Assembly: GCF_003917135.1 (NCBI RefSeq)
Contig: NZ_RPDI01000008.1
Coordinates: 46,203-110,202, forward strand
Reading direction: 5' to 3'
DNA: 64,000 bases
Source: Leucobacter chromiireducens
GTDB taxonomy: Bacteria > Actinomycetota > Actinomycetes > Actinomycetales > Microbacteriaceae
Position 1 is the stretch's first letter. Each line of letters starts with the position of its first letter. Below are positions 27,214 to 37,382 of this stretch, one piece after another. The notes under the pieces are model-generated. The model was given only the letters and a program-made list of their open reading frames with translations. It ran no database searches and had not been told where the DNA came from. Made by a program: the position numbers and the translations under genes.

Positions 27214-28122
27214 TCAGGGGCGAGCGGAGCCTTCCCAGGCACGTGCGGCTGGGTTCCACACGCCGTCGAACGTCAGGTCGATGATGACCGGGTCTGCGAA
27301 CGCGACGCACGCATCGAGGAGTTCAGCGAAGTCAGACGGAGTGGACTCCGTCAGCCGTTGCTTCCTCCGCCATGTCGCCCACTTCACCTGAGCGATCTCT
27401 GGCATGTGGCCGAGTTGCACCCCGAGCGCTTCGAGTGTCACGCCGCGGTGGCGCGCAACGATCCGCATCGCCTCCCGCAGCTCGCTCGCCGAGATACTGC
27501 GGGTTTTCGCGATCGCGGCAACGTCTACGAAATCACGCCAGCGGGTGTTCGCCTCACCCCGGTCCACCGCGGTGACGAGCTTCTCCGCGAGCACCATGTG
27601 GTCGGGATAACCGTTCACCTCCAGCATGCCGCCGAACAGCCGGGGTATCTCCGCTGTGGTCGGAGCTGGCCAGATCGGGTCGCCAAAGTTGACGTCAACG
27701 TGCAGCGCGATCCGGGCCGACCCCAGCCCAGCAGTGAGCTTCACGCGTACACCGGTGTAGTCGGCCTCATCTCGGATGTGTTCACCGACCACTGACGCCG
27801 TGTGGAACGTCACGCCGTCGTCCAGCGGCTCCGCGATCATCTCTCGAACTCGCCGCTCAACCTCGGCAATATCGTTCCCGAAGCCCGATGCGGCAAGATC
27901 GATGTCCCGCGTCGGGCGCCGAGCTGCGAAAGCCGCCATCAACACCCCACCCTTGAGCACGAAATCATCCGCGTACGCGGATGCGGCCAGACGTCCGAGA
28001 AAGCCTTCAAGCGCATAGAGCGTGAAGAGCTCCGCCGGGTCGCGCCCCTGGCGCTTCGCGAGATTGCGAAGATCGTTGTAGGCGCGACCAGCGGGAGTGT
28101 CGCGCGCGGGAGTCGGGGTCAC
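27214..28122 (-). CDS. abiEii: Type IV toxin AbiEii, nucleotidyltransferase family
   Basis: The toxin half of an AbiE abortive-infection system, 302 residues. AbiEii proteins are polymerase-beta-like nucleotidyltransferases that stop growth on phage infection. Motif I is FVLKGGVLM (about 54-62) with the catalytic acidic pair in RRPTRDIDLAASG (about 69-80). A later motif VLAEKLVTAVDRGEANTRWRDFVDV also matches the family. The start is a GTG overlapping the antitoxin stop as GTGA, so the two are translated together. Base composition is slightly lower in GC than the surroundings, consistent with transfer. Confidence 0.9.
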   Translation of the reverse strand: MTPTPARDTPAGRAYNDLRNLAKRQGRDPAELFTLYALEGFLGRLAASAYADDFVLKGGVLMAAFAARRPTRDIDLAASGFGNDIAEVERRVREMIAEPLDDGVTFHTASVVGEHIRDEADYTGVRVKLTAGLGSARIALHVDVNFGDPIWPAPTTAEIPRLFGGMLEVNGYPDHMVLAEKLVTAVDRGEANTRWRDFVDVAAIAKTRSISASELREAMRIVARHRGVTLEALGVQLGHMPEIAQVKWATWRRKQRLTESTPSDFAELLDACVAFADPVIIDLTFDGVWNPAARAWEGSARP

Positions 28123-28691
28123 AGCAGCACTTCCAGCGCGAGTCGGAGCCGCGGGAGCACCGTTGGGAACGAGGCGGCTGTGCGGAGCAGCGTCGCCGGC
28201 GAGTTGCCGCGCTGCCGGAGCCAGCGTCTGAGTGCTTCGTACGCCGCGTCGCTTCCCTCACGGTGCATGAGCCGGAAGGAGTCGATGAGCGATCGCTCGG
28301 CGGAGTAGATCGCCACGCGCATCCCCCCGATCTCGCGCAGCTCCCTGCCGATCCCGAACGTTTCGGCATCGAACGAATGCCATGTGGCATGATCGAAACC
28401 CGCTGGGTGGCGGGTGCCGCGCGGAAGCGCGATGTTGGCCCCGAACGGGATCGCGTCGCTCAGCTCGTGGAACACCAGGGCGCTGGTCAGGCACAGCGTT
28501 GACGTCTGATGCACCGCGGTGGCGGCCGCGAGCGTCACGAACGTCGGGTCGAGTGCGCCGGTTCGCACGAAGACACCGCGGGCGACGCGATCCAGGGCGC
28601 CGCGTTGGAGGAGATCGTAGATGCGATCCTTGCCGATGCCGGCAGCGCGCGCATCAGCGAGGGTGAATGCAGGCGCCGTGAGCTCCTCCAC
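28119..28691 (-). CDS. abiEi: Type IV antitoxin AbiEi, autoregulator
   Basis: The antitoxin half, 190 residues. It has an N-terminal winged helix (about 5-50, TLADARAAGIGKDRIYDLLQ, then ALDRVARGVFVRTG) that binds the operon promoter, and a C-terminal domain with CLTSALVFHELSDAIP and YSAERSLIDSFRL needed for toxin neutralisation. In characterised AbiE systems AbiEi does not bind the toxin directly. The GTG at 28691 is chosen because GATGAGGAGG lies just upstream; a longer start would read through the operator. Control is probably by the inverted repeat at 28708-28732. Confidence 0.88.
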   Translation of the reverse strand: MEELTAPAFTLADARAAGIGKDRIYDLLQRGALDRVARGVFVRTGALDPTFVTLAAATAVHQTSTLCLTSALVFHELSDAIPFGANIALPRGTRHPAGFDHATWHSFDAETFGIGRELREIGGMRVAIYSAERSLIDSFRLMHREGSDAAYEALRRWLRQRGNSPATLLRTAASFPTVLPRLRLALEVLL

Positions 28692-28707
28692 TGTGACCTC
28701 CTCATCG

Positions 28708-28732
28708 TCTACAGCACCATGGTACCTGTAGA
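28708..28732. promoter_or_regulatory. Inverted-repeat operator of the abiE operon
   Basis: TCTACAG and CTGTAGA are separated by 11 bp that contain CCATGG. It lies 16 bp before the abiEi start. Known AbiEi proteins repress their own promoter through inverted repeats, so this is the expected site. Confidence 0.7.
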
Positions 28733-28867
28733 CAGTTAGGAGGATCAAGCGGTGGTTCAGCGGGCCTCCGCAGCCCGGCAACACGGGAGTAGCGGGACGA
28801 GACGTGGGCCCACCGCTTCGACGCGCACGTCAGCGCACGCGCCACGGGTTCTCGCCGAAACTACCCG

Positions 28868-30139
<1,272 letters not shown>

Positions 30140-30178
30140 GCTGAGGCTCCTTCACACTCGGTCGGGGGAACACCATCG

Positions 30179-30184
30179 AGAATA
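30179..30184 (-). promoter_or_regulatory. Candidate -10 box of clpX
   Basis: The minus-strand hexamer is TATTCT, about 40 nt before the clpX start and after the hairpin that ends the clpP genes. No clear -35 is visible. Confidence 0.4.
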
Positions 30185-30219
30185 GCGGGCACCTCCGACA
30201 ATGGCGGACGGCACGCCGC

Positions 30220-30245
30220 GGGCCCCGGGGCGCTCCCCGGGGCCC
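30220..30245 (-). terminator. Hairpin after clpP2
   Basis: GGGCCCCGGGG and its perfect complement flank a 4-nt loop, 7 bp after the clpP2 stop. There is no T-tract, so it may attenuate rather than end transcription into clpX. Confidence 0.5.
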
Positions 30246-30252
30246 GAGTCGA

Positions 30253-30948
30253 CTACTGCGGAAGGACCGGCTGCGGGTTCTTCCGGCTCGTCAGCACCTG
30301 GTCGACGAGACCGTAGTCGAGCGCCTCCTGCGCGCTGAGGATCTTGTCGCGGTCGATGTCGCGATGCACTTCCTCGATCGAGCGCTTCGAGTGCTTCGAG
30401 AGCGTCTCCTCCAGCCACTCGCGCATGCGCATGATCTCGCGCGCCTGGATCTCGATGTCGGACGCCTGGCCGTGGCCCGCCTGGCCAGTGGAGGGCTGGT
30501 GGATCAGCACGCGCGCGTTCGGCAGCGCGAGGCGCTTGCCCGGCGTGCCGCCAGCCAGCAGAACCGCCGCCGCGGAGGCAGCCTGGCCGAGGCACACGGT
30601 CTGCACGTGCGGGCGAATGTACTGCATCGTGTCGTAGATCGCCGTCATCGCGGTGAACGAACCACCGGGCGAGTTGATGTACATGGTGATGTCCCGCTCG
30701 GGATCCTGGCTCTCCAGCACGAGCAGCTGCGCCATCACGTCGTCGGCCGAGGCGTCATCCACCTGCACGCCGAGGAAGATGATGCGATCCTCGAACAGCT
30801 TCGCATAGGGGTCCTGGCGCTTGTAGCCGTACGCGGTGCGCTCCTCGAAGGAGGGAAGCACGTAGCGCGACTCGGGCATCATGAGGCCGGAACCGCCGGC
30901 CTGCGGCATGTGTGAGGTCTTCATCGAAAGGCTCGTTTCCTGTCCCAT
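30253..30948 (-). CDS. clpP2: ClpP protease subunit, second copy
   Basis: A serine peptidase subunit of 231 residues. Actinobacterial ClpP is a hetero-tetradecamer of ClpP1 and ClpP2, with ClpX docking on ClpP2. Catalytic residues are the Ser in [11 protein letters not shown], the His in [10 protein letters not shown] and an Asp further on in the RDIDRDK region. The N-terminus is longer than in ClpP1, rich in Met and Gly, and probably a cleaved propeptide. It begins 3 nt after the clpP1 stop. The start may also be the ATG encoding [11 protein letters not shown]. Confidence 0.95.
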   Translation of the reverse strand: MGQETSLSMKTSHMPQAGGSGLMMPESRYVLPSFEERTAYGYKRQDPYAKLFEDRIIFLGVQVDDASADDVMAQLLVLESQDPERDITMYINSPGGSFTAMTAIYDTMQYIRPHVQTVCLGQAASAAAVLLAGGTPGKRLALPNARVLIHQPSTGQAGHGQASDIEIQAREIMRMREWLEETLSKHSKRSIEEVHRDIDRDKILSAQEALDYGLVDQVLTSRKNPQPVLPQ

Positions 30949-30951
30949 GCT

Positions 30952-31536
30952 CTAGCGCTTCGTCCCGCCGCCGCCGACCACATCCGACGCGGAGTCGCGG
31001 ATGAAATCGACGAAGCCGTACTCAAGTGCTTCCTGTGCGGAGAACCAGCGATCCCGGTCCCCGTCCTCGTTGATCTGCTCGACCGTCTTGCCGGTCTGCG
31101 CAGCGGTGATCTCGGCGAGACGGTTCTTCATCGAGGTGATGAGCTGCGCCTGCGTCTGGATGTCGCTCGCGGTGCCCCCGAAGCCGCCGTGCGGCTGGTG
31201 GAGCAGCACGCGGGCGTTCGGCGTGATGTACCGCTTGCCCTTCGTGCCGGCGGTCAGCAGGAACTGGCCCATGGAGGCCGCCATGCCGATGCCGACGGTG
31301 ACGATGTCGTTCGGCACGAACGACATCGTGTCGTAGATCGCCATGCCAGCGGTGATCGAGCCGCCGGGCGAGTTGATGTAGAGGTAGATATCCGCTTCGG
31401 GATCCTCAGCTGCCAGGAGCAGGATCTTCGCGCAGATCTCGTTCGCGTTCTCGTCGCGAACTTCGGATCCGAGCCAGATGATGCGATCCTTCAGCAGGCG
31501 TTCGAACACGCTGTTCGGTGGCGTCTGTTCTGCCAT
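30952..31536 (-). CDS. clpP1: ClpP protease subunit, first copy
   Basis: A serine peptidase subunit of 194 residues. Catalytic Ser is in [11 protein letters not shown], the His in [12 protein letters not shown], and the Asp in the [13 protein letters not shown] segment. ClpP1 and ClpP2 together form the active barrel. The ATG at 31536 has GGAG 6 nt upstream. It is first in the clpP1-clpP2-clpX cluster and is separated from tig by a strong terminator. Confidence 0.95.
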   Translation of the reverse strand: MAEQTPPNSVFERLLKDRIIWLGSEVRDENANEICAKILLLAAEDPEADIYLYINSPGGSITAGMAIYDTMSFVPNDIVTVGIGMAASMGQFLLTAGTKGKRYITPNARVLLHQPHGGFGGTASDIQTQAQLITSMKNRLAEITAAQTGKTVEQINEDGDRDRWFSAQEALEYGFVDFIRDSASDVVGGGGTKR

Positions 31537-31640
31537 TCGGCGCTCCAATCGTTGGGTCGTGATTCGAGCGTACCGAGTTGCGGGACCGCTCGGGCCCGTG
31601 TTCGCCCTAGGCGCATGCGCCGACGCCCTGCGCGAAAACG

Positions 31641-31680
31641 GGGAACGCCCCGCACCCGAAATCGGGTGCGGGGCGTTCCC
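31641..31680 (-). terminator. Intrinsic terminator of tig
   Basis: A perfect 19-bp stem (GGGAACGCCCCGCACCCGA and complement) with an AA centre lies 15 bp after the tig stop. On the minus strand it is followed by CCGTTTTCG. It separates tig from clpP1. Confidence 0.85.
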
Positions 31681-31695
31681 GCGAGCTGCGAAAGC

Positions 31696-33210
31696 CTACT
31701 CTGCGGCCTCAGCCTCAGCGGCGGCCTTCTTCGCCGCGCGGGTCGCGGCTGCCTTCTTCGCTGCGGCGGAGCGGGCGGCCTTCTTCGCGGCCTCCTCGTC
31801 GCTCGCTGCGGCGTCGTCGGCGTCAGCCTTCGGTGCCTTCTTCGCGGCAGCCTTCTTGGCGGGAGCCTTCTTCGCGGGCTTCTCCTCGGCCGCGGCCTCG
31901 GTGCCCTCGTCCTCAGCGCCCTCGTCCTCGGTGTCCACCGCGGTGAACTCGCTCAGGTCGACCGCCTTGCCGTTCTGGTCGACAACGTTCGCCTTCGCGA
32001 GCGCGATCGCGAGCGCCTTGTTGCGGGTGACCTCGCCGAGGATGACGCCCATCTGGTTGCCCTGGCTGATCGCCTGGAGGAACTGGGTGGGCTCCATGCC
32101 GTACTGCTGCGCGGACTGGAAGATGTACTGCGTGAGCTCGTTCTGCGTCGGCGTGACCTCTTCGGCCTCGACGATCGCGTCGAGCAGCAGCTGGAGCTGG
32201 ATCTGCTTCTCCGAGGAGACGCGCACCTCTGCACGGTGCTCGTCGTCCTCCAGGCGACCCTCACCCTCGAGGTGACGGTGCACCTCCTCCTCGACGAGCT
32301 CCTCCGACACGGGGATGCCGGCCTGCTCGATGAGGGTCTCGGTGAAGAGATCGCGCGCCTGCTGGCCCTGCGCGAAGACGCTGGCGCGAGCCGCCTGATC
32401 CTTCAGGCTCTCGCGGAGCTCAGCGATCGTGTCGAACTCGCTCGCGAGCTGCGCGAACTCGTCGTCGGCCTCGGGGAGCTCGCGCTCCTTGACGGCGGTG
32501 AGGGTCAGCGACACCTCGGCGTCGCGGCCCTCGTGCTCGCCGCCGAGCAGCTGCGAGGAGAACGTGGTCGACTCGCCAGCGGTGAGCGTCTCAACGGCCT
32601 CATCGGTGCCCTCGAGCAGGTTGCCAGCGCCCACCTCGTAGGAGACGCCCTGCGCCTGGTCGACCTCTTCGCCGTCGACGGTCGCGACGAGATCGAGCTC
32701 GACGAAGTCGCCGGTCTTGGCGGGGCGATCGACGGTCACGAGGGTGCCGAAGCGCTCGCGGAGCTTGAGCAGCTCGGCGTCCACCGCGGCGTCATCGACC
32801 TCGGCGTTGTCGACGGTCAGCGTGATGCCGTCGTAGTTGGGGAGCGTGAACTCGGGGCGCACCTCGACCTCGAAGACCAGACCGAGCGTGCTCTTCGGGT
32901 CCTTCGCGTCGGGCCAGTTCGCCACGTCCGCGGTGGGGCGGCCCATGGGGCGCTCATCCGACTCGGCGAGCGCTGCCTGGTAGAAGTCGTCGAGCGAGTG
33001 GTTGACAGCCTCCTGGATGACGGCCTCGCGGCCGACGCGCTGATCGATGATCGGCGCGGGCACCTTGCCCTTGCGGAAGCCGGGGATCGAGACCTGCTCC
33101 GAGATCGTCTTGTACGCCTGCTTCAGGTACGGCTCCAGCTCATCGAGCGTGACCTCGACGCTCAGCTTGGCGCGGGTCGGAGTGAGCTTCTCAGCTGTCG
33201 TCTTCGGCAA
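31696..33210 (-). CDS. tig: Trigger factor, ribosome-associated chaperone and prolyl isomerase
   Basis: Trigger factor (504 residues) binds nascent chains at the ribosome exit. The N-terminal domain has the ribosome-docking [13 protein letters not shown] motif near residue 45. The FKBP-type domain (about 160-245) and the C-terminal chaperone arms follow. The last 75 residues are a Lys/Ala/Glu repeat ([16 protein letters not shown] and similar), a feature of many Microbacteriaceae that resembles histone-like tails. The start is a TTG at 33210 with AGAGG upstream. tRNA-Pro lies 64 bp upstream on the same strand with no terminator between. Confidence 0.96.
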   Translation of the reverse strand: MPKTTAEKLTPTRAKLSVEVTLDELEPYLKQAYKTISEQVSIPGFRKGKVPAPIIDQRVGREAVIQEAVNHSLDDFYQAALAESDERPMGRPTADVANWPDAKDPKSTLGLVFEVEVRPEFTLPNYDGITLTVDNAEVDDAAVDAELLKLRERFGTLVTVDRPAKTGDFVELDLVATVDGEEVDQAQGVSYEVGAGNLLEGTDEAVETLTAGESTTFSSQLLGGEHEGRDAEVSLTLTAVKERELPEADDEFAQLASEFDTIAELRESLKDQAARASVFAQGQQARDLFTETLIEQAGIPVSEELVEEEVHRHLEGEGRLEDDEHRAEVRVSSEKQIQLQLLLDAIVEAEEVTPTQNELTQYIFQSAQQYGMEPTQFLQAISQGNQMGVILGEVTRNKALAIALAKANVVDQNGKAVDLSEFTAVDTEDEGAEDEGTEAAAEEKPAKKAPAKKAAAKKAPKADADDAAASDEEAAKKAARSAAAKKAAATRAAKKAAAEAEAAE

Positions 33211-33274
33211 TTTGGCCTCTCAATGATCGGAAATCGTGCTGCATTTCAGCCTGTGTCGGATCGGATGACCCTGG

Positions 33275-33349
33275 TCGGGGCGACAGGATTCGAACCTGCG
33301 ACCTCCCGCTCCCAAAGCGGGCGCTCTAGCCAAGCTGAGCTACGCCCCG
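33275..33349 (-). tRNA. tRNA-Pro(TGG)
   Basis: A 75-nt cloverleaf with a 7-bp CGGGGCG/CGCCCCG acceptor stem, anticodon loop TTTGGGA and T-loop TTCGAAT. The CCA end is not encoded. Confidence 0.96.
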
Positions 33350-33449
33350 AAAACCATGCTGGTCGTTCGGCTGGAACGCGCGTGTTGCGCGCAACCCGAG
33401 CAAGTCTAGCCGAAACATGCTGGGTGGCGCACTTCGCGCCACAAAACCC

Positions 33450-33476
33450 GAAACCCCCGCACGAAGCAGGGGTTTC
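33450..33476 (-). terminator. Intrinsic terminator of tRNA-Gly(TCC)
   Basis: Arms of 11 bp with one mismatch (GAAACCCCCGC against GCAGGGGTTTC) enclose a 5-nt loop. Minus-strand sequence after it is GGGTTTTGTGG. Confidence 0.65.
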
Positions 33477-33482
33477 AGGTGG

Positions 33483-33553
33483 AGGGGATGACGGGAATCG
33501 AACCCGCGTAATCAGTTTGGAAGACTGAGGCTCTACCATTGAGCTACATCCCC
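33483..33553 (-). tRNA. tRNA-Gly(TCC)
   Basis: A 71-nt tRNA with GGGGATG/CATCCCC acceptor stem, anticodon loop CTTCCAA and T-loop TTCGATT. The CCA end is encoded at 33482-33480. Confidence 0.96.
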
Positions 33554-33597
33554 GAGTGGGTCACCAGGTGCCGAAGCACCCCACCGAGCATAGTGCA

Positions 33598-34215
33598 TCA
33601 GTCGCCGCCGTCGCGATTCTCCCGACGGTGCTCGCGTGTCGCCTCGGCGTGATGCTCGGTGTACTGCAGATAGTTCGCGGCGTTGTCGCGCACGCCCGCG
33701 CGCTCCTCGGGCCGCAGCTCCCGGATCACCCGCCCCGGCACGCCGGCGAAGAGGCTGTGCGCCGGCACGGACACTCCCTGCGGCACGAGCGCGCCGGCGG
33801 CGATGAGCGCCCCGGCCCCGACGGTCGCACCGCTGAGCACCGTTGCCCCCATGCCGACGAGGCAGCCGGCCTCGATCGTCGCGCCGTGAATGGTCGCGTT
33901 GTGCCCCACCGACACATCAGCGCCGATCACCGCGGGGTCGCCCTTCTGGGTGTGCACCACCACACCGTCCTGCAGGTTGGTGCGCGGCCCGATGCGGACA
34001 ACGTCGGAGTCGCCGCGGACCACCGCGTTGTACCAGACGCTCACCTCCTCGGCGAGCACGACATCGCCCACAACGACGGCGCCTGGCGCGAGCCACACCC
34101 CACCCGCCAGGCGCGGGGTCCGCACCGGATCGAGCGGGATCACGAGGCCGTGCAGCCGAGACTGAGGATCCGCGCCCGCGCTGGCCGCCGGCTGCGTGGT
34201 GTGCGATTCGCTCAT
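33598..34215 (-). CDS. Gamma carbonic anhydrase-like left-handed beta-helix protein
   Basis: A 205-residue hexapeptide-repeat protein of the gamma carbonic anhydrase / PaaY group. The three zinc-binding histidines are visible as His88 (VVVHTQKG), His105 and His110 (VGHNATIHG). Repeats of the I-G-x-x-x form fill about 40-150 and a C-terminal helix caps the trimer. Many members are inactive as anhydrases or act as thioesterases, so activity is unproven. SD GGGAGG precedes the ATG. It lies alone between tRNA-Asn and tRNA-Gly. Confidence 0.88.
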   Translation of the reverse strand: MSESHTTQPAASAGADPQSRLHGLVIPLDPVRTPRLAGGVWLAPGAVVVGDVVLAEEVSVWYNAVVRGDSDVVRIGPRTNLQDGVVVHTQKGDPAVIGADVSVGHNATIHGATIEAGCLVGMGATVLSGATVGAGALIAAGALVPQGVSVPAHSLFAGVPGRVIRELRPEERAGVRDNAANYLQYTEHHAEATREHRRENRDGGD

Positions 34216-34240
34216 GTCTGCCTCCCCGCAGATCGCAAAA

Positions 34241-34264
34241 GGCCCCCACCGTTCGGTGAGGGCC
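34241..34264 (-). terminator. Intrinsic terminator of tRNA-Asn
   Basis: GGCCC and CACC pair with GGTG and GGGCC around a 4-nt loop, with one bulged mismatch. Minus-strand TTTTGCG follows. Confidence 0.7.
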
Positions 34265-34270
34265 GTATCG

Positions 34271-34343
34271 CTCCCCCGGCTGGGCTCGAACCAGCGACAT
34301 CCTGATTAACAGTCAAGCGCTCTGCCAACTGAGCTACAGGGGA
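34271..34343 (-). tRNA. tRNA-Asn(GTT)
   Basis: A 73-nt cloverleaf with TCCCCTG/CGGGGGA acceptor stem (one T-G pair), anticodon loop CTGTTAA and T-loop TTCGAGC. CCA is not encoded. Confidence 0.95.
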
Positions 34344-34451
34344 TCATTGCGTTGCAACCTGATTATCGTACCAAGGCGGAGAAACGGGACGCAAATCGGG
34401 CCGCACTCCCCGGGGACGCCGGGCGTGCCGCGCCACCGCGGCGCACTCCCG

Positions 34452-35300
34452 CTATTCCTCAGCGATCTCGTCGTACGCCGTCGCGCGCAGCGCCTGCGCG
34501 AGCCGCTGGACGTAGCCGTGATCGGCGGTGCGGAAGATCTCGTTGATCTCCCCGTGGCCGACGAGCCGGCCCTGCTGCATCACGAGCACCTCCTGCACGA
34601 GCGCCTCGAGCATGCCGATGTCGTGGCTGATGAGCAGCATCGTCGCCTGCGTGCGTTCGCGGTACCACCGCAGCAGCTCGACAATGCGCGGGCGGTTGTT
34701 CGCGTCGACGCCGAGCGTGGGCTCGTCGGCGATGAGCACCGTCGGGTTGAGCATCAGCGAGCGCATCACCGCGACGCGCTGGCGCTGCCCCTTGGACAGC
34801 TCATACGGGTACTCCTGCAGCTTCGCGAGCGGCAGGGCGACGATGTCCATCATCTCGGCGACGACCTCGCCGAGCGCCTCGCGATCGAAGTCCCGACTGC
34901 GCTCGGCGATGGGCTCGAACAGGATGTCGCCGACGTTGAGCTCGGGGGTGAGGGTGGCGCCTGCGTCCTGCGCGAGGTGGCCGACGTAGGCGGTCAGCCG
35001 GCTCCTGCTGCGTCGCCCGAGTCGGCGCATCGGCACATCGAGCACGGTCGCCGCGCCGCCCGTGAGCTTGATCCGGGCGGCCTTCTCCCCCGCGTCGAGC
35101 GCGCGGCCGGCGAGGAAGCGCGCGATCGTCGACTTCCCGGAGCCGCTCTCGCCGAGCAGCGCCATCACGTCGCCGCGTCCCACCTCAAAGCTCACGCCCT
35201 CCACTGCCTCGAACTCCCTCCCCCCGGCGTGCGCCGGGTAGGAGAGCGAGATGTCGGAAACGCGGATCGCGGGGGCCGCGTCGAGGTTGGGATGAGCCAC
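34452..35300 (-). CDS. Lone ABC ATPase related to peptide/nickel transporters
   Basis: A 282-residue ATPase of the DppD/OppD-like group. Walker A GESGSGKST is near residue 45, signature LSKGQRQRVAVMRS near 165, and Walker B VLIADEPTLGVD near 185. The DppD-type C-terminal motif with three cysteines is absent. No permease, binding protein or partner ATPase lies nearby, so its transporter or other role cannot be told. The GTG at 35300 has GAGGAGA upstream and gives VAHPNLDAAPAIRVSDISLS; longer frames run into unlike sequence. Confidence 0.8.
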   Translation of the reverse strand: MAHPNLDAAPAIRVSDISLSYPAHAGGREFEAVEGVSFEVGRGDVMALLGESGSGKSTIARFLAGRALDAGEKAARIKLTGGAATVLDVPMRRLGRRSRSRLTAYVGHLAQDAGATLTPELNVGDILFEPIAERSRDFDREALGEVVAEMMDIVALPLAKLQEYPYELSKGQRQRVAVMRSLMLNPTVLIADEPTLGVDANNRPRIVELLRWYRERTQATMLLISHDIGMLEALVQEVLVMQQGRLVGHGEINEIFRTADHGYVQRLAQALRATAYDEIAEE

Positions 35301-35427
35301 GGGCTTGTCTCCTCGGGGTGGACGGATGGGGCGGTGCTGGGCGATCCCCCTGCGCGTGCGCGGAAGTGCCCGTGAGCGCAAGCCTAGGGGACGACGGATG
35401 CGCGGGAGCGCTGGGCGCGCGACGTGT

Positions 35428-37296
35428 TCATTCCTCGCGAAGCCCCCGGCGTGCGGCTTCCAGCGCGACAAGCTGCTCCTGGAGGCGACGAGACCCCGGA
35501 TCGGACGAATCACCGATCCGCTGCATGCGCGCGAGCAGCTCCTGCTTCAACCCGACCAGATCCCGATCGAGCAGCGACACGACCACGTCGCGCGCGTAGA
35601 CGGCCAGCTGCTCGGGCCGCCGCTCGGGCATCGGGAGCATCGTGAGCTCGCGGAACAGTCCGCGGTGCGTCTCGGGCGTGGCGGCGGAGACCGCGTCGAG
35701 CCACTCGGGCGTGCCGAGCGCCGGCAGCGCCGCCGCGATCGCGTCGCGCACCAGGCGGAGGTTCGGCTCGTTCACCTGGGCGGTCGCGGCCTGCTGCAGC
35801 AGCTCGGCGCCGATCGCTTCGCCCTGCTGCAGCATCGCCATGAGCGCGTCGCGCTCGAGCCGCGTGGTGGGCAGATTGCGCAGCGCAGCGATCCCGAGCA
35901 CGGGAGCCGCTGGCGCGCCCCCGGCTGGGCCGGGGTCGTGGGCAGGGTCGGGCAGTCGCTGTCCATTCGCTCCGCTACCCCTGCGTTCGGTATTCCGAAC
36001 AAACGGCTGAACATCTGAAATATCAACCGCGAGCATCTTCGCGAGCTGCCGCACATACGCAGGCCGCAGCGAGGGATCCTTGATCTCCGCGACGATGGGG
36101 GACGCGGCGCGGAGCGCCGAAACGCGCCCCTCCACCGAGTTCAGGTCGAAGCGCGCAACGGCCTGCCGCAGCGCGAACTCGAAGAGCGGCTGCTTCCGCG
36201 TGAAGAGCTCGCGCACGGCCTCATCGCCGCGGTGCAGTCGGAGGTCGCACGGGTCGTAGCCGTCCGGCGCCACCGCGACGTAGGTCTGCGCGGTGAAGCG
36301 CTTCTCCTCGCTGAACGCGCGGAGCGCAGCCTTCTGCCCGGCCTCGTCCGGGTCGAAGGTGAACACCACCTCGGCCGCCGCGTCGTCGCCCATGATCCGG
36401 CGCAGCACCGAGATGTGCTCCTTGCCGAACGCGGTGCCACAGGTGGCGACCGCCGTGTCGATCCCGGCGAGGTGGCACGCCATCACGTCGGTGTACCCCT
36501 CGACCACCACCGCGCGCTTGCCGCGCGAGATCGCGCGCTTCGCGAGGTCGAGGCCGTACAGCACCTGCGACTTGTGATAGACCGGCGTTTCCGGCGTGTT
36601 CAGGTACTTCGGGCCGTTGTCGTCCTCATACAGCTTACGGGCGCCGAAGCCGATCGTCTGCCCGCTCGTGTCGCGGATGGGCCACACGAGTCTGCCGCGG
36701 AATCGGTCGTACACCCCGCGCTGCCCCTCCGACACGAGCCCGGCCTGTGCGAGCTCCGCCGGGGTGTAGCCCTGCGCTTTCAGGTGGTCGGTGAGGCCGC
36801 TCCAGCCGCGGGGCGCGTAGCCGACACCGAAGCGCTCCGCGGCGGCCGGGTCGAAGCCGCGCTGCTCAAGGAACGCCCGCCCCGCGCCGCCCTCCTCGCT
36901 CGCGAGCTGGCCGACGTAGAACGCCGCGGCCGCCTGATTCGCGGCGAGCAACCTGGCCCGGTTCGGACCGTCCTCGCGCTGGAACCCGCCCTCCTCGTAC
37001 GTGAGGACGTAGTGGATGCGCGCGGCGAGCCGCTCGACCGACTCGGCGAAGGTGAGGTGGTCCATGCGCTGCAGGAACGTGAACGCGTCCCCCGATTCGC
37101 CGCAGCCGAAGCAGTGGTAGTACCCGAGCGCTGGGCGCACGTGGAAGGACGGGCTCCGCTCGTCGTGGAAGGGGCAGAGCCCCTTCATCGAGTCGATGCC
37201 GGCGTTCTTCAGGGTGACGTAGTCCCCGACGAGGTCACCGAGGTTCGTGCGTCGCTTCACTTCCTCAATGTCGCTCGCGCGGATCCTGCCTGCCAT
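35428..37296 (-). CDS. dnaG: DNA primase
   Basis: DnaG (622 residues) makes RNA primers at the replication fork. The zinc-binding domain has Cys41, His44, Cys62 and Cys65 (CPFHDE and HCFGCGESGD). The TOPRIM core has VVVEGYTDVMACH near 270 and a later DPDEAGQ metal site. The C-terminal helicase-binding part is Ala/Pro-rich and diverged. The ATG at 37296 matches the family start; TAAGCT lies 7 nt upstream and no SD is visible. It is next to dgt on the same strand. Confidence 0.96.
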   Translation of the reverse strand: MAGRIRASDIEEVKRRTNLGDLVGDYVTLKNAGIDSMKGLCPFHDERSPSFHVRPALGYYHCFGCGESGDAFTFLQRMDHLTFAESVERLAARIHYVLTYEEGGFQREDGPNRARLLAANQAAAAFYVGQLASEEGGAGRAFLEQRGFDPAAAERFGVGYAPRGWSGLTDHLKAQGYTPAELAQAGLVSEGQRGVYDRFRGRLVWPIRDTSGQTIGFGARKLYEDDNGPKYLNTPETPVYHKSQVLYGLDLAKRAISRGKRAVVVEGYTDVMACHLAGIDTAVATCGTAFGKEHISVLRRIMGDDAAAEVVFTFDPDEAGQKAALRAFSEEKRFTAQTYVAVAPDGYDPCDLRLHRGDEAVRELFTRKQPLFEFALRQAVARFDLNSVEGRVSALRAASPIVAEIKDPSLRPAYVRQLAKMLAVDISDVQPFVRNTERRGSGANGQRLPDPAHDPGPAGGAPAAPVLGIAALRNLPTTRLERDALMAMLQQGEAIGAELLQQAATAQVNEPNLRLVRDAIAAALPALGTPEWLDAVSAATPETHRGLFRELTMLPMPERRPEQLAVYARDVVVSLLDRDLVGLKQELLARMQRIGDSSDPGSRRLQEQLVALEAARRGLREE

Positions 37297-37382
37297 ACCC
37301 GCCAGCTTAGTGCCGCGACGGGACAGCCGCGGCGGATGTCCACAGCGGGCAGCGCGGGTGGCGCGCGCGGCGCACCCCAGCC

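Noticed and set aside
34452..35513. A longer start for the lone ABC ATPase at 35513
   Set aside because: The extra N-terminal part is unlike the family, overlaps the dnaG end, and a good SD precedes the GTG at 35300.
36141..36577. Short alternative frames rich in Arg and Ser within dnaG
   Set aside because: They are frame shadows of a complete primase with all motifs.
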